Positions 14,050 through 27,634 of a DNA stretch of 64,000 bases are shown here, one piece after another; position 1 is the first letter of the stretch; each line of letters opens with the position of its first letter. The translations under genes and the position numbers were made by a program. Under the pieces are notes generated by a model. That model ran no database searches. It saw only the letters and a list, made by a program, of their open reading frames with translations, and had not been told where the DNA came from. The stretch spans positions 29,885,208 through 29,949,207 of the forward strand of contig JARWKL010000009.1 in the NCBI GenBank assembly GCA_029961685.1, read 5' to 3'. Source of the DNA: Aristolochia californica. Lineage: Eukaryota; Streptophyta; Magnoliopsida; Piperales; Aristolochiaceae.

Positions 14050-16150
14050 GAGAAAATTTAGCAACGAGAAGCTATGTTGTTATGGAAGGAGGCGACAGTG
14101 AAACAAAGGAAGTGACAAAAGATAGTCACAATGAGAAAGATGAAGTGTACATAGGACATGGAGCGACGGATTCAATGATTGAACAAACACTTGGATCAAG
14201 TGATGGAAATGCTTCAACTAGTACCCATAGACGTGTCGTCAAACTCCTTTGTTGAGTAAGTTTAAACATCGAGCTCAAGTAATGGAGGAGAGGTACGAAG
14301 CAATGGTGACTTATATTGAACAATTTTCTGTTGCAATTCAAATTTTAATAGAAGTTGGGAAAAGCTTTGAAGTAAATAGACGGATTGATGTTATTCAAGA
14401 AATTTATGATTTAAACACAAATCTTTGCCATCCCGCTCCTTCTTTGTAGGATACAAAAGAAAAGAAAGTATTATTTTTTCGATATGATATTGGGAAAAGG
14501 AAGGATTTTTTAGAGTTCCTCTATAAGAAAGTAGAAATAGGAGGATGAGGTCTAAAAAAAAGTGATATTGTTAGTTTCTATGTATTATGATCATTATGTT
14601 ATGAATTTTTATAATTATATTTTATGTTATGACTTCACTTGTTGACATTGAGCATAATTGTCTTAGTATTATATATGAATTTTTAGTTATATATGTGAAT
14701 TTTCATATTGGTATTGATGAGTTTTTAATTTTTATCTGTTTGTTATATAGTTTGGTATTAATATTTTATCCTTATACAGGTATCAAGATTACCATGATTA
14801 CTAATAATGAGGGTGTTGCTAGTACTTTAGGAGTAATAGGAACGTCTCTAGTTATTATATCAATTTAACTTGAAAATGTATTTGTACCTTAAAAAATTGG
14901 ATTGGTGGAAGAGCTCATATACACTTAGTGTTAGAGCATACTGAACATCTGTTTAAACATGTTATAGATGAGACCCTATACTTTCACTGACCTCTATAAT
15001 TTGCTAAGAAGCAGGAGACATCTTGTGGACACCAAGAGCATTAAAGTTAAAGAATAAGTTGTTATATTCACAATTACATAGGTTAGAGCCAAAGATATCC
15101 GGTGTCAATTGAATGGTTTAGATGTTCAGTTGGACTATTAGTACATGTTTCAATAAAATACTAAAAACGATACTCAAATTAAAAATAATTACATACGTCC
15201 TCTTCAACTAGAAATATTTATAAAAAAATAGTGAGTAATGGTAATTATTATCCATTTTTAAGGTAAACAACTATTGTTTATGTATTTTTTAAAAGAATAA
15301 TTATATTACTTTTTAATATGCAAGTTTCATGATTGCATTGGAACTATTGATAGGACTTACCTAAAGGTCATATTATTTGCAAGGATACTGTTAGGGATGG
15401 GAATCGAAAATAGTATGTATCACAAAATGTGATGCCAATTTATAATTTTAATTTAGAGTTTACTTTCGTAGTAGTTGGGTGGGAAGAATCCAAAGTTGAT
15501 ACTCGCATTAGATATATATAGCGGACTTGTCGTCCCAAGAGGTAATATGTTTTTTTATTTATTTATTTTTGTACACGTTTGCTTTAATTTTATTCATTAC
15601 TATTATTGCTTCATATTATAGGAAAGTATTACTTGGTAGATGTTGGGTATGCTAACTTGCTTGGTTTTTGGACACCTTATTGTTTAACTAGATATCATAT
15701 ACATGAATATGATGAAAATCATCTCCCTTTGGACAGTACGAGAGTTATTCAACCATCGACATTCATTATTAATATGCACAACTGAGAGGACCTTTGGTAT
15801 GTGAAAACAACAGTTTACAATTTTAGATTGAGCACTTCCATACCTATACATGATTCAAGTGAAAATTGTCATTTCATGTTACGTTATTCACAAATTTTAT
15901 ACAGATATCAAATCTCAATGATGAAGGGATTGAATGAAAGGAAACGGTAAAAATTATTAGGGATGATGTAAAATTTGGATAAAATCAAGATGAAGAAGAA
16001 GATGGTTTGGAGTAACTAATTAACCAGCCTATAGTCTCAATATTAAGGAGATGAAGGAGAAATGAACAATCTGAATTAACTAATTCTTTTGGTAACAATA
16101 TAATAGCTCAAATATAGGACAATATATAGAATATAATAGTTGATTTAACA
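14050..16150 (+). pseudogene. PIF/Harbinger transposase remnant
   Basis: Conceptual translation of the plus strand shows the HARBI1-type DDE transposase in order: DCIGTIDRTYLK near 15335, a decayed GVTSQNVL-equivalent, GWEESKVDTRI near 15480, VVPRG near 15535, KYYLVDVGYANLLGFWTPY near 15624, RYHIHEYDENH near 15692, and TERTFGM near 15780. The DDE frame is broken by stops and shifts. The upstream part (about 14100-14450) encodes acidic and helical peptide with a 66-codon open frame that may be the remains of the companion SANT-like DNA-binding protein, but that is less certain. I did not find terminal inverted repeats. Confidence 0.7.
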
Positions 16151-16407
16151 TAATCAATTTTTTTTAGAAATTTAATTTTATTGTACGAAACTGATTAATA
16201 ATTTCTATTTATTTCCTTGGAAAATGCACTAACATGATCTATGAGAAAATGTTAAGAAATTTATATAATTTCTTAGTAAGGCACTAATAAGATTTTATAT
16301 TGAAGGTTTCTTGGAAATATATATAATAGGAAATCCATTTTTTCCTTTTTCCTGGGATATAAATTTCTAACTAAGAGTACTAACAGGGGAAAGATTTTGT
16401 TTTCAGT

Positions 16408-16570
16408 ACTGAGGTAGTGGACCTTAGATTCCTTTGTCGCACATACACTTTTGGTCTAATGGGAGTGGGTGAACGTTAAGATCGTGCACTAGCTAAAATC
16501 GATCATTTGTCTCAAGGTACATCAGATCATTCTCCTTTACTCCTTCATTTCAACTCTAATATTTCATCTC
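16408..16570 (+). pseudogene. LINE endonuclease fragment
   Basis: The plus strand reads VDLRFLCRTYTFGLMG, a stop, DRALAKIDH and SDHSPLLLHF. These are the end of the apurinic-like endonuclease domain of plant L1-type LINEs, including the catalytic SDH. The flanks carry no reverse transcriptase, so only this piece remains. Confidence 0.7.
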
Positions 16571-17510
16571 TAATGTTGCTTTGAGCATCCTAAATATCCT
16601 AACACTATGGTAACAAAACTAGAAGCAAGCAAAGAGACATTGACAATATAGAACAAGGCCTCTGTTTGGTAACATCAAACATAGGATCAACGTTCTAAAA
16701 TCCCAGTAAGCTGCAGTTCAGGCCCCCGTAGTAGGAGTACAAAATGCTCAGGTTTATTCGGGAAGAGAAGTTACCTTCAAAGGGAACTGGAGGATGTTCT
16801 TAGCCTACAAGAGATACACTTGTTTCATATATACCTTGTATTCAGAACTTAGGGATAGAACAGTTCTTTCATGGAGCATACATCAATGTTGATATCGACC
16901 CAAAACTCTGATTCTAAAACCAGATACCTAAAAAAGCCAACCCCTCACTCGATTTAGAAATCGGTCAATATGCCATTGGGAAATGATATGGAAAATAATG
17001 AAATTAACTGAATTTACAGATCCCCAGTGACAACTCTTCTTAGTTCTCGATACAGGAACCAAAAAATGTATCCAATTGAATGGACAAGGACATCCAACCC
17101 TAAAGTTCTGAATTAAACATAACCAATTGAATGGACAAGACAACCATCCCTAAAGTTCTGAATACAAGGTATATATAAGCTATGTGAGCAATCAAGAAAT
17201 CGAAAAATAATAAATAAAACTCGCTACTCCTTATTTCCACTGTGACTGACAAATGATTGACAACTCTCCGCCATCTGATATCGAATTCTTGCCGCCCTAC
17301 CCTTGTATATCTTCCAAGTTAACAGGGCCTCATACAGAGAAAACATTGATACTTCCCTTCAGCGCGGTCTGCAAGACCCGAAGGTTCTCTTTCTCCGGGG
17401 TATCCCCAAAGGTACCTTGAACAGAAGAAGGGCTCAAACATGGACTCAGAATAGACACCCACTGTACTTGTTCTTTCTTGCAGTATAGGCACCCAATGCC
17501 TCCAACGTTA
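16571..17510. other. intergenic plus 3' UTR of TOPLESS-type gene
   Basis: The right part should be the 3' UTR of the minus-strand TOPLESS-type gene. A 24-26 bp segment containing CCAATTGAATGGACAAG occurs twice, at about 17070 and 17125. No other gene is seen. Confidence 0.4.
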
Positions 17511-20500
17511 TCACCTTGGTGGTTGATCGGTAACAGGGGTTGAACTCGATGCAACGCTTGGACCACCGCTGTTCTCGGGTGGTGCTGCTGTACCCCATTT
17601 TCCTTCTGACTCCAGTGGCTCAAGGACCTGGACTCCGCCATCAGTTAAACCAAGAGCAAACTGATTGGATTCAGAGGGATGCGCAGCAACAACAAGTGGA
17701 TATACAGTGGAGCTGAAAAGATTTTGATAGTTAGTCAGCAAAGAATAAAAAATGAATCACATAGTCCAAAATAGAACAGCAATGACTTATCGTAGAACTG
17801 GGTGCACCACATAGTCATGCTACTCAGACAACCCTATTAATTCTTAAGAGCAGAAGCATTTAGGCACTCTCAGCTTGCCACTCAGGGATCTGCTTTGCTT
17901 TTTCTAAGTCTAATTAGATCATCCCCGCCACAATTTTATGCATTCTCCATGTATAACAACACGAATTAAATAATAACATTCAGCTTGTAGCCTCCAACAG
18001 ATCACTTAATGATACACGTGAGTACCTAAGATTTGCTGGTAGATATGCCGTGGAATTAATCCGACACCTCAATCTAAGGTTTGACGAAGTGAAGACACTT
18101 ATGCTCCCATCAGTAAAACTTGTGTATATCAACTGGCTGTCACATGAATAAGTTGCATGCGTGATGGGCCCACTTGATTCTCGTGCTACAAACTGTGACC
18201 AAATCCAGTTATCATGATCAGAAAAGAAATAGATTAACATGTCAAAGGTAGAGGTGTTAAGTAGAAAACTTTTGAGGCAAAGGGGAACAAATTTTGATAT
18301 CAAAGCATGAAACATGATAAGAAAGGCACTCATGAAGCACTACCTAAATGGCACCAACCTGTTTAACCATTTCAAGGCTGGGAGCCTCATATATAGCAAT
18401 CTGTGTTTCATGCACAGCAAGAAAGTGAATGTGATCTTGGTGAAACTGGACACGTGTCTCTGCAGGAGATGTTGCTGCCCGTCCAGACAGAACCTGCAAA
18501 AATTTACTGGCCTGCTTTTCCCATCCATCTGTACTCCAAACACATAGCTGAAAAACCAAATTCATGATCAAATCACCTCGTCTCCTCCACAACATAGACT
18601 CTCGGTGTGTGCACATATTTGTGTGTGTGTGTGTGTGTGTGTGTGAGGAAGAGAGAGAGAGAGGGTTTTCTCAATCATTTAGCATACCTGAGCATCAGCA
18701 CCTGATGAGACAAGGACATTTAGCACATTGGAGAATGCAAGACCAGTAATTCGCTTCTGATGTCCTTTGAGCTTGCTTTTAATCTGTGTCGAAAACATAT
18801 AAAAAACTGTTAATTTTCATTTTAAATTACCATGAGCAGTAAGCAGTAAAACATAGTTATAGCTTAGCTTCTTATGAAGGCAGAAGAAGTGCAAACCTCA
18901 TCGACGCGGACATTATAAATAAAGATCTGAGAATCGTCCATGCCAATGGCAATGATGTTATTGTCCTGAGGATGGAAAGCAAGGCATGTGGCAGCAGGTG
19001 GTGGGGCCATGAATGTGGTCATTGTCTGCAATTGGAAAAAACTTCAAATACTGCAACACAAATAAGTGACGAAACGTGAACGTCCATGTCTCGTCATTTG
19101 TTCAGATATGCTTTCTTTGAAACTCCTTAAGATGGCTACATGTTGCAATATCACGAAACAGGGTTTTATAGGCTGACAACCAAAAGATCTTTCTTTGAGC
19201 TCACATTCTTAACCCTTCCATAGCTACACCACAGAGCACCCAGGTGAAATTTTCTGCATCGTATCACATTTACCTTAAATGTCATCATGTTGAAAAGAGA
19301 AATTTTCCCTCCTGAAGCTGACATAACATAGGAATCATTCTTTGAGAGTGCAAAGCAAGGCACGGCTTCTTCAGGATTATTATCATTAATCTCATTTGTC
19401 ATCAATATACCACTTGCTGGCTGCCACAACACTGGGGGTACATTCGCAGTTGCCTGGAGAAACATTTGACAGTTAAATGCTGAATATCCTTTACAGAGTT
19501 CAAAGAAAAAGCTCCAAGAAAAGAAATAACCAAAACCTTTCCAATAGAATTTCGCTCATTTCTTTGCCATTTCCAAAGTTTATGAACAGCATTAGATGCT
19601 AGAGCCAGTATGCCAACACCTGAATTAGTATACATCAACCTAGACACCTGGAATGATTTATTAGAGAGAGATGTAAGGATCAAAGGAACCACAAGAATTT
19701 CTATATAAATAGAAAGGATCAATAGCTTATGTTCAGATGATTTGAACAAGAACAATACCTGAGGGCTTACGAAAACTATTTATATAGAAACAATAATTAC
19801 TAATTTTGTTTAAGCCTTTTTAAAAGGTTCTTTTTTTAAAAGTCTTTGGACAGGCAAGCTACAAAGCTATCAAGACTATTAAAGGTAAAAATACTATTGA
19901 AGAGAAGACGGCATGATCACACCGAATAAGAACAAGAATTAATGTTACATGAATCACATTAAGAAAGAAGAGAACACAAGAAATTGTGACCAAAGCAACA
20001 AAGAAATCCTTCTCCTAATTGATTATCAATGCTATAAACCTAGACCAGATCAGCCGATTGAACCAGATTCAACCAAACCCCGTATCTATCCCGGTCAAGA
20101 AGTGATGAGATCCAGAAACTTGACCATGCTAGGTTGGGTGAACTGGCTGACCAGGCCCAATCACAGGGGTCACTCTATAACACTTGGAAATTCCCAGCTT
20201 GACAAAGAACAGGGACTCCTCCCTTGCCAACAGAAAAGGGGGTGAAGGGGATCAACGTCCCCCCTTCACCCTGAGGCAGGCAGCAACCCTGTTCCCTTCA
20301 TTCTAAATGATGGGGGATAGCAGGAGATTCCTCCCCCTCTATAATACAAAGATCGAAGGAAGAAAGTTCCCACAACCCCAATCAAACAATTTTTTTTGAG
20401 ATACAAATTTTTTAATTTTTTATTTGTAAACATTATGACATCATACTATGCCAACCGGCAGTCAAAACCCATTAAGTAGGCTCAACCAGACCCAGTCACC

Positions 20501-23500
20501 TCAGAGGGTCAGTTTCTATGACATTTTCAAAGCAGCAATCATTGACACAGATTTTCTGGATGAAGTTCTATGCATCCACAAAGATGTGTACCCACAAAAA
20601 TATCGAAAACCAGCTCTCACATTTGTGGTATTAGTAAAAGAAGAGCTGAAATGTTTACTAGGAAGAAAACCACATAATTCAATTACACTTGCTCACTACA
20701 CCCCAAACCAGGTGAGACTTGAACCAAAAACCTCACACTAGAAATTAACTGATTCATTAGAATGAATGAATATTTGCAGAAAATAGCATTTGTTTTTTGC
20801 TCTGACAAAGGTCATATCACTAAACAAGAATTTATTTTCCCCCAGAAAGTACTCTTGTTTTTCTAGTTCTTATGACATTCACAAATGTATAACAGAAACC
20901 TAAAAAAAAGAGAAGATTGGTAAGCTAATGGAGGGACATGGAAAAGGATAGAGAAGAAATATAGAAATTTTTCCCAAAGATGACTATTTTCTTGGTTTGA
21001 ATGCACAAAACCCACAATTTGAAACGATTCAAAACAAGAACAGGGATTGCAACAGTGGTGAAACACCTCCATGAGTTGAAAAATAATACTGCAGAGTTTT
21101 GAGAAACAGAAATGCAGAGTTTATCATTAAGAAGAAGAATGTAAAATTTTGATATGCTTCATTTCTTGAACCATTAAAGATGAAAATCGTTTCAACACCC
21201 TTACCTTTATGGCTACTAGAGTATCAGGTAGCCTGAGAGTGCGACATTGGGAAGGTTCATTAATTTCCACCAGTTTCCATATCTTGGATTTCTCTAACGA
21301 ATCATCAATTCTGGGTTTTATGTCTCCAATGTTGCGGAGGTCTCCATTCTATAAAAATTCAATCATATTTAACAATGTGAATGATCCTGGCAACAACTCA
21401 AATCTATCCTTACACATGTACAGCATTTGATCATTTCTCACAAGTCACTAGCAAACAATTTGCAAATGACTTACCAGTTCTCCTGCAGCAGTCACTGGAC
21501 CACCTCGATCACCAACACCAATACTAGCACCAGCAGCAGTAATGATGGGTCCCAGAGGACTAACTCCTTGAAGAGACTTCAATAATACAAGCACTTTAGT
21601 ATTTTCATATACATGTCTAAAATCTGAGTACACAAAAAACGTTCAAGGAGCTACCTTTGATGCAGCCTCAGAAACAACTCTAGAAGCATCGAAAGAGCGA
21701 TTCTCAAGAGTATGCAGTAGTCGAAGCCCATCAGCATTTGCTAATATCTTTATCCCATTGTCATTTGTAGATACAGCAAGTAGGATTCCTTCCTTGTTAA
21801 ACCGGACACGAGGAGAATTCTGAAACACAAGTGAAACAATAGGCTAAGCCTTTATGCAGATAGCCTTTATAACACAAAAAACCCACAGAGATCAGCCCTT
21901 TACCGGCAATCCACCTTCTGCATCAGTAGTGGTCAGTATGTTTTCCACATCCATGTCCCAGAACTTGACCAAAAACTCATCTCCACAAACCAAGAACCGG
22001 TTCTTTGTGGTGTCAAACTGCACAATCCCTGAGGATCGCTTTCCAAGACCTTGATATTGCCGCTTTACAGCACCCTCACTTTCATTCCACTCCACAATGT
22101 GAGATATCCCATCTTTTGACGTTCCACATGAGAAAAGCCTATAAATTGGCAAAAGACAGGTCTTTTGTTAAAGTTGATAGCGCAAAAACACTGGAGTAAA
22201 TAAAGGAATATCTGATGCTAAAATTTGTAGACCTTGTTCCATCAGCACTGTATGCCATGGTTGTGCACGAACTATTCGGTGCCTCATAGTCAACTCTCGA
22301 GCCCATATTATCGTATAGCCATGCCTTAATTTTTCCATCAATGGCTGTTGAAAAAATAAACTGAAACAGAAAACATAGACAAACAAAGCATATCAAAATT
22401 TTCTTTTTGTCAAAATATTAGGCCAACCAATTCTGCCACCCAGCATCAATATGTCCTAAAAAGGAAACACATTAGATTACATGCATCCTAACACTCAATT
22501 GATAGGACAATGTCATTTATCATCGGTTCAAGCTATTATTGTGCACAATGCAATAAATAAAAGGTTCACATTATCATTAATTTTTCTTTTCCAAAACCAT
22601 TCACATTATATAGTCCTATCATACAACTATTTATAAGCTTCAAGCTATTTTTATAATCTGATTCGAAAAAATATGCTTTATAGTACTAAGAAGTATCACG
22701 TATAAGAACACTAACTTTCAGGCTCAATGAGTCTTAAGCTGTAGAAGATACTGCTAGCACCTTCTCCACAGCACAAATATGGAATTGCAAATACTACCTG
22801 GATGTTTTCCTTGTAGTGTGGACAAACTGAGAACACCGGTGCTTCATGCCCTTCAAAAGTGAACTGTTTGGTACCAGTAATGGCATCCCATACCTGCAAC
22901 AGCATATAGTTTTCAAGCAATGAATAAGCATTCCAGAAATCCACTTACTTAGAGAGTGAAGATATCAACAAACCTTTATGGTTTTATCATCACCACAAGT
23001 TATTATGCACAACTGCTTGTTTGGACTAGCAAAAGAAAGATCATTAACATTGCCAACATGGGCATCTATCTGCATGACCAAAAAGGTAATTCTGTAAATG
23101 ATATACAATGGCGAATCTTTAAATATAAAGATGACAATTCACTATGCTAAGAACCTCTAGGTGGTGCCTCAGATCATCTCTGCCATTGTAGGAATATACA
23201 TGCACAATATTCCTGGAATAAGCAACTCCTGAAAGATTAAAATTTCAACCCCTCATAAACAATGCATTTGACAACCTAAGAATCCAGCTTCTCACAAGAC
23301 ATGAAATCAACTACTCTAGTTATCATCATATCAGAACAATAAGAGCAGAAAAAGGAGTACACACCAAAGAGTGATCCATCTGGACTCCACATGACATGGT
23401 TAACAGACACGACAGGATCCTTGAGCAAAGCAGCCTGTTTCAAGATATGATAAAAAATGCTTACAATAAAAAATGCAACAGATTGCTGTTTAAACAGAAA

Positions 23501-26363
23501 AAAAGTAAAAGTCAAAGCTTCAAATTTACAAATGCCAAGACGCACCTGAAGGTGCACCCCACATGTGCCTAGGTCCCAAGGCTTGAAGTTTCTAAGAGCA
23601 AGTCTCTCTCTAGATCCCACATCCCAGAGTCCAATATCACCCACATTTGTACCAACTGAATTTACAATCATCCAAGTGATTCAGTCAACCAAGTGCAGGA
23701 AGATGGGGGGAAGAGGAGAGGGGGGTCTAAAAGCCCAGAAGAACTAACCAAGCAGAAGGATCTGCTGGACAGGATGAAAATCCATGCTCATTACAGAAGA
23801 GCCCTGATTTAGAGTCATAGCTACGGTCTTGGGCAGGTCCTCAGTAGAGTAATGGCTCCGAGAATGACCTTGTCCAGTGAATCCAACAGGTAAAATATTC
23901 ACAGGGAGATTGACCTGCAACAAGATTTACTTTTAGCAAAAAACACATAATTCCCTTAACTTAGAGAAAATAACTAATCAGCAAAAACAGAAAAAAAGTT
24001 TCTAGAAAAGAATGGTACTTGAAGTTAGAAAAAAAATATGACATCATACATCACCAGTTAGGCCCATTGGCCGAGTTCTCTTCAGAACATGCTCAGAATC
24101 AGCTGTTTGACAGTCCAAGGCAGAACTGTTCATTGGAGGGGTCCTTGGCCGCTTCAAGATAGCAGCTACGATGAGAAAACAACACCAAATAGAATCAGTA
24201 ACAGATTACAACTCCAGTTATGTAAAGAACCAACTGAGCTCCACAACTCGTAAACTTCAATCACCTGCATTCATAGGGTTATTTAGGGCTATAGGTCCCC
24301 CTGAAACAGCAGGATGAACAGGGGAGGAATTTGTCATCCACCCTGCAAGTGAAGTAGGAAGAGGTGCAGATCCTGGCTGAAAGGGCTAGAAAAGAAACAC
24401 CACAATCAGTACCCAACAGATTAAAAAAGGTTGTTTTACAAATAAAGCCAGGGCATCATGATTCGCCACTTACTCCATGAGCCCCAAGTGGGGGGAACCC
24501 TGAGGGTTTGGGCATGCCTTGTATCATTGGATTATTCACAGGAGAAGGCGCACGAGCCCCATTTTGTTGTCCACAACTATGATCAACAAAAAGGGTCTTA
24601 ATATCTGGATTTGGTCTCGGATTCTTACAAAGTTGATGTTGCCAATTCAAACTGAAAAAAAATATATATGAAGAAATTATATAGCAGTTTCATCAAAATC
24701 AAATCTACATTCAAATATTAGAAGGTGACAATATAGAAAATTACAAGGTGCCAACTGCAAATACCTTCAAATCACCCAAAACTTAGAAGAAGATATTCAA
24801 AGTAAACTAAAACAAATAAAGATAAACATATAGGTAAAATCAAGGGTTATACTAGATTGCTCCAAGAGCGCCAAATATAGGATGTCAGAAGTGACACAAT
24901 TTAAGTTCACATATACATAACTCCTATTATTGTAGCACTCTTACAATGCATTGAGAATCATCTAATTAATACATTAAAACATTAAAAATAATTATAATCC
25001 ATCTTATTTATCGTTATAATAGAAGACATTTGTAAAGATATAAATGTGAGCACAGCTGAAGCACTGGCAATGGGAAGGGCCGACTTGGTGGCAACCCATT
25101 GTCAATACTAGCCTCCCACTTTGATTCTTTTTTTTTCATGTATCTTGTGTTTCTTACTGCCATATCTTTTGTATCATTAAATCTTTATACTTTATCTCCT
25201 TTGGGACTCTCTTAATGGGATCAACTTTCTTGTCATTATTAAAAAAAAAAAAAAGGAAGATAATATGTTCTTTGAGACCCACCATGCAAGTAGTCCTATT
25301 CAATCATGACGTTTAAGTAAATCCAAGCTCAGGATTGATGAAACATGTATCTTTCTAGAAAGCAAAACTTCTCTAATGACTGCCACATTGATCATCTTCA
25401 TACATTTGACAACTTCAACCAGATCACACCAACCACAAAAAGCATAGGAGAATAGCAGCAACAGTCTACAGCCAACAAAAATTTGAAAGATAAGCAGAAT
25501 AAGAGAGAGAAACCAATCTGCAATTTACCTCTGATTGATTAGGGTTCGCAGCCTGGAAGTCTTCAGTCCAGGGAACTGAAGTTTTTCACGGAAAAGTGGG
25601 TTAGCTTCTATCAGCTTTTTAAGTTCGACAAGCATTATACTCCTTGCAGATTTGGTGTCACCATACTTCGATAGTTGCTCATTCTCCCTGAACAATTGGA
25701 TGCACAAAAGGGTTCCATAACTAGTCAAATGGCTGAAAATTTAAGTAGGAACTCGCAAAAAGTATCTACAGCCGGATACCCCGTTTAATTAAAGAGCTTT
25801 TACCTAAAATTTTCCAGTGTCAGCAATTGTGTTATTTCTTTGAATAGTTCTTCATTGAATGCCGCAAACACTTTCAGGTCCTTAACAAGGATGTCGACGG
25901 CTTTTGACCGATCATGCCTACAGATTCCATACACAAATGTATCAAACCATTTCGCTTCTCTCAATCCAGAAGCCTGAAAAGTAAATAAAGAGAAGGGAAG
26001 AGAAAAAAATTAGAGAAACATACTTATCAAGCGCTTCCAGGTATTTTTGCTTACGGATCTCAAAAAAAATCTTCATCGAGTATCTATTATCATCAACTTT
26101 AGTAAAACCAGAAAGATACTTCTCCACCTCGTCCCACTCGCCGTTAATAACAGCATCTTCAAAATATTTCATATTGAAGTAAAACCCTGATTCCTGTTCC
26201 AATCTTCAGACAAAAAAAAAAAAAAAACGTTAAATCCAATTACAATCCATAAAAAGACATAGATTTTTAAAATGATAACCTACTTATGAACCGCCTCTTT
26301 GAATTTTTCCTCTTCCAAAAACTGAAGGATAAGAAAGACGAGCTCTCTGCTGAGCGAAGTCAT
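17511..26363 (-). CDS. TPR: TOPLESS/TOPLESS-related transcriptional corepressor, complete
   Basis: TOPLESS-family corepressors bind EAR-motif repressors in the nucleus and recruit histone deacetylases. Exons in transcript order: 26284-26363, 26024-26203, 25804-25917, 25529-25687, 24474-24651, 24265-24385, 24050-24165, 23749-23914, 23546-23655, 23365-23434, 23155-23228, 22974-23069, 22798-22893, 22233-22360, 21904-22138, 21655-21819, 21475-21576, 21205-21348, 19537-19647, 19274-19453, 18897-19025, 18688-18783, 18359-18547, 18026-18192, 17511-17712. They total 3408 nt, 1135 aa plus stop, against about 1131 for Arabidopsis TPL. Seen in order: LisH (MTSLSRELVFLILQFLEEEK), CTLH with YLSGFTKVDDNRYSMKIFFE, the LFVDHSCG and proline-rich linker, then two WD40 propellers with CGDDKTIKVWD and YVMSASGGKISLFNMMTFK. 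Linker and C-terminus (DQPPR) look closest to TPR1/TPR4, from memory. Every frame and key block is intact. The 1.56-kb intron 19648-21204 is the longest. Confidence 0.95.
18621..18645. repeat. (GT)n microsatellite followed by (GA)n
   Basis: A run of about 12 GT units is followed after a short gap by a GAGAGA run to about 18664. It lies in an intron of the TOPLESS-type gene. Confidence 0.9.
20690..20770 (-). repeat. tRNA-derived SINE-like copy 2
   Basis: Minus-strand reading gives TTTCTAGTGTGAGGTTTTTG, GGTTCAAGTCTCACCTGG and GGGGTGTAGTGAG, the same core as the copies near 950, 46330 and 57100. It lies in the long intron 19648-21204 of the TOPLESS-type gene. Confidence 0.5.
25040..25256 (+). 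mobile_element. possible LINE/SINE 3' tail in TOPLESS intron
   Basis: A segment in the intron 24652-25528 ends in a run of about 14 A on the plus strand (25241-25254). It has no coding similarity. The A-tail alone suggests a retroposed 3' end in antisense orientation to the host gene. Confidence 0.25.
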
Positions 26364-27634
26364 ATTTCCGGATCAACGCCAAAAATCTCCCAACCTTAAG
26401 GATCGTCCGAATTCCAAACTAAAACCCTTTTTCTGCAGCCCAAAAAAAAGAAATAAATAAATTAAAACAAAATCTTCAAAACAGGGTATAAGAGAGGTAG
26501 CTATCACACACCTCCCGATTCTCCTTCCACCCCAACCAAAAAACTAGCAGATCTTAACTCCTCCGCTGCTCTGGCTTCTAAAACCACAAAACCTATTTGG
26601 GTCCAAGGCGGAACAATCCCAAAGGGAAAAAGAACAGTGGGAAGAGAAAGCTAACAAACAAAACAAAATACTAAACGAAAACGAGGGATGAGGAAGAGGC
26701 AACGTATAAGCGGACGAATTTATCATTTTGGCTTATCAAAATCAAAGAGTGATAAGCAGACTAACTTATTAAGACGCGGTTTACTCCGGCGAGATTCTCG
26801 GGTATTTCGAGGATGGCGTGGATTTGAAGGATGCGGATGTTCTCGTTCCACGTTCCAGTCCGAGGGCGACAAAGCGACAAAACCCCTTACTAAAACTAAA
26901 AATATTTAACCTAAAAAGTAAGAAAATTTAGTAAACTAAAAAAGAGTGGATTAAGGCAAAGCAGAAAAGAGGAGAATTTTCCTAAAAAGTATTCTTCAGA
27001 ATTCATTTTCAAGTCTTTTATTTGATCTCCTGCTCGCCTGGTTACAGTTGACAAGGTTGACGGAGCGGTCAACATCTTAATTGTTCCACCTAACCCAAAA
27101 AATCTCAGTGTCAATTGCTCAATCAAGTCTAATAGACTTGCAAATTGCCTTAATCATGGTAGTTGTGGTGTTGAAAAGCTCAAACTAAATCATATTAGTT
27201 GATGACAGAGATATCATTTAATTAAATTAATCAAAGCAAATTCATATTTTGTTTTCAATCTCATAATGTATAATATAAATATCGGACCGATTCCATTTCC
27301 TACATTTCAGCTTCCGAGTCAATAAATCACTCAACTTCCCGATAAAAACGCCACTACTTCCCCGCACGACGGAGAGAAAACTGGATAGAAATACGCAGCC
27401 GATTACCATTACAGCGACGACCCACTCTACTTATCACTCCCACGATTCTTTGCCTCTTTCCCCCTTTTTTCCTGTGTCCTCATGTCTTCTGTAAAGATAG
27501 TGAAAAAGCGTGTATTCAATAACCCTACTGCCATCGACTACGCGTTCTGAGAAAATGCCACAAAGCCGCCATTATTGTTCGTGGAATTAATAGAAAATCT
27601 GTTTTCGTTCAAATCTCGCATATGGGTGAGCGAA
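26364..27634. other. TOPLESS promoter/5' UTR and TMM 3' flank
   Basis: This 1.3-kb gap holds the 5' UTR and promoter of the TOPLESS-type gene on the left and the 3' flank of TMM on the right; both genes are on the minus strand. Near 26430-26560 there is pyrimidine/purine-biased leader-like sequence. I see no separate gene. Confidence 0.4.
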
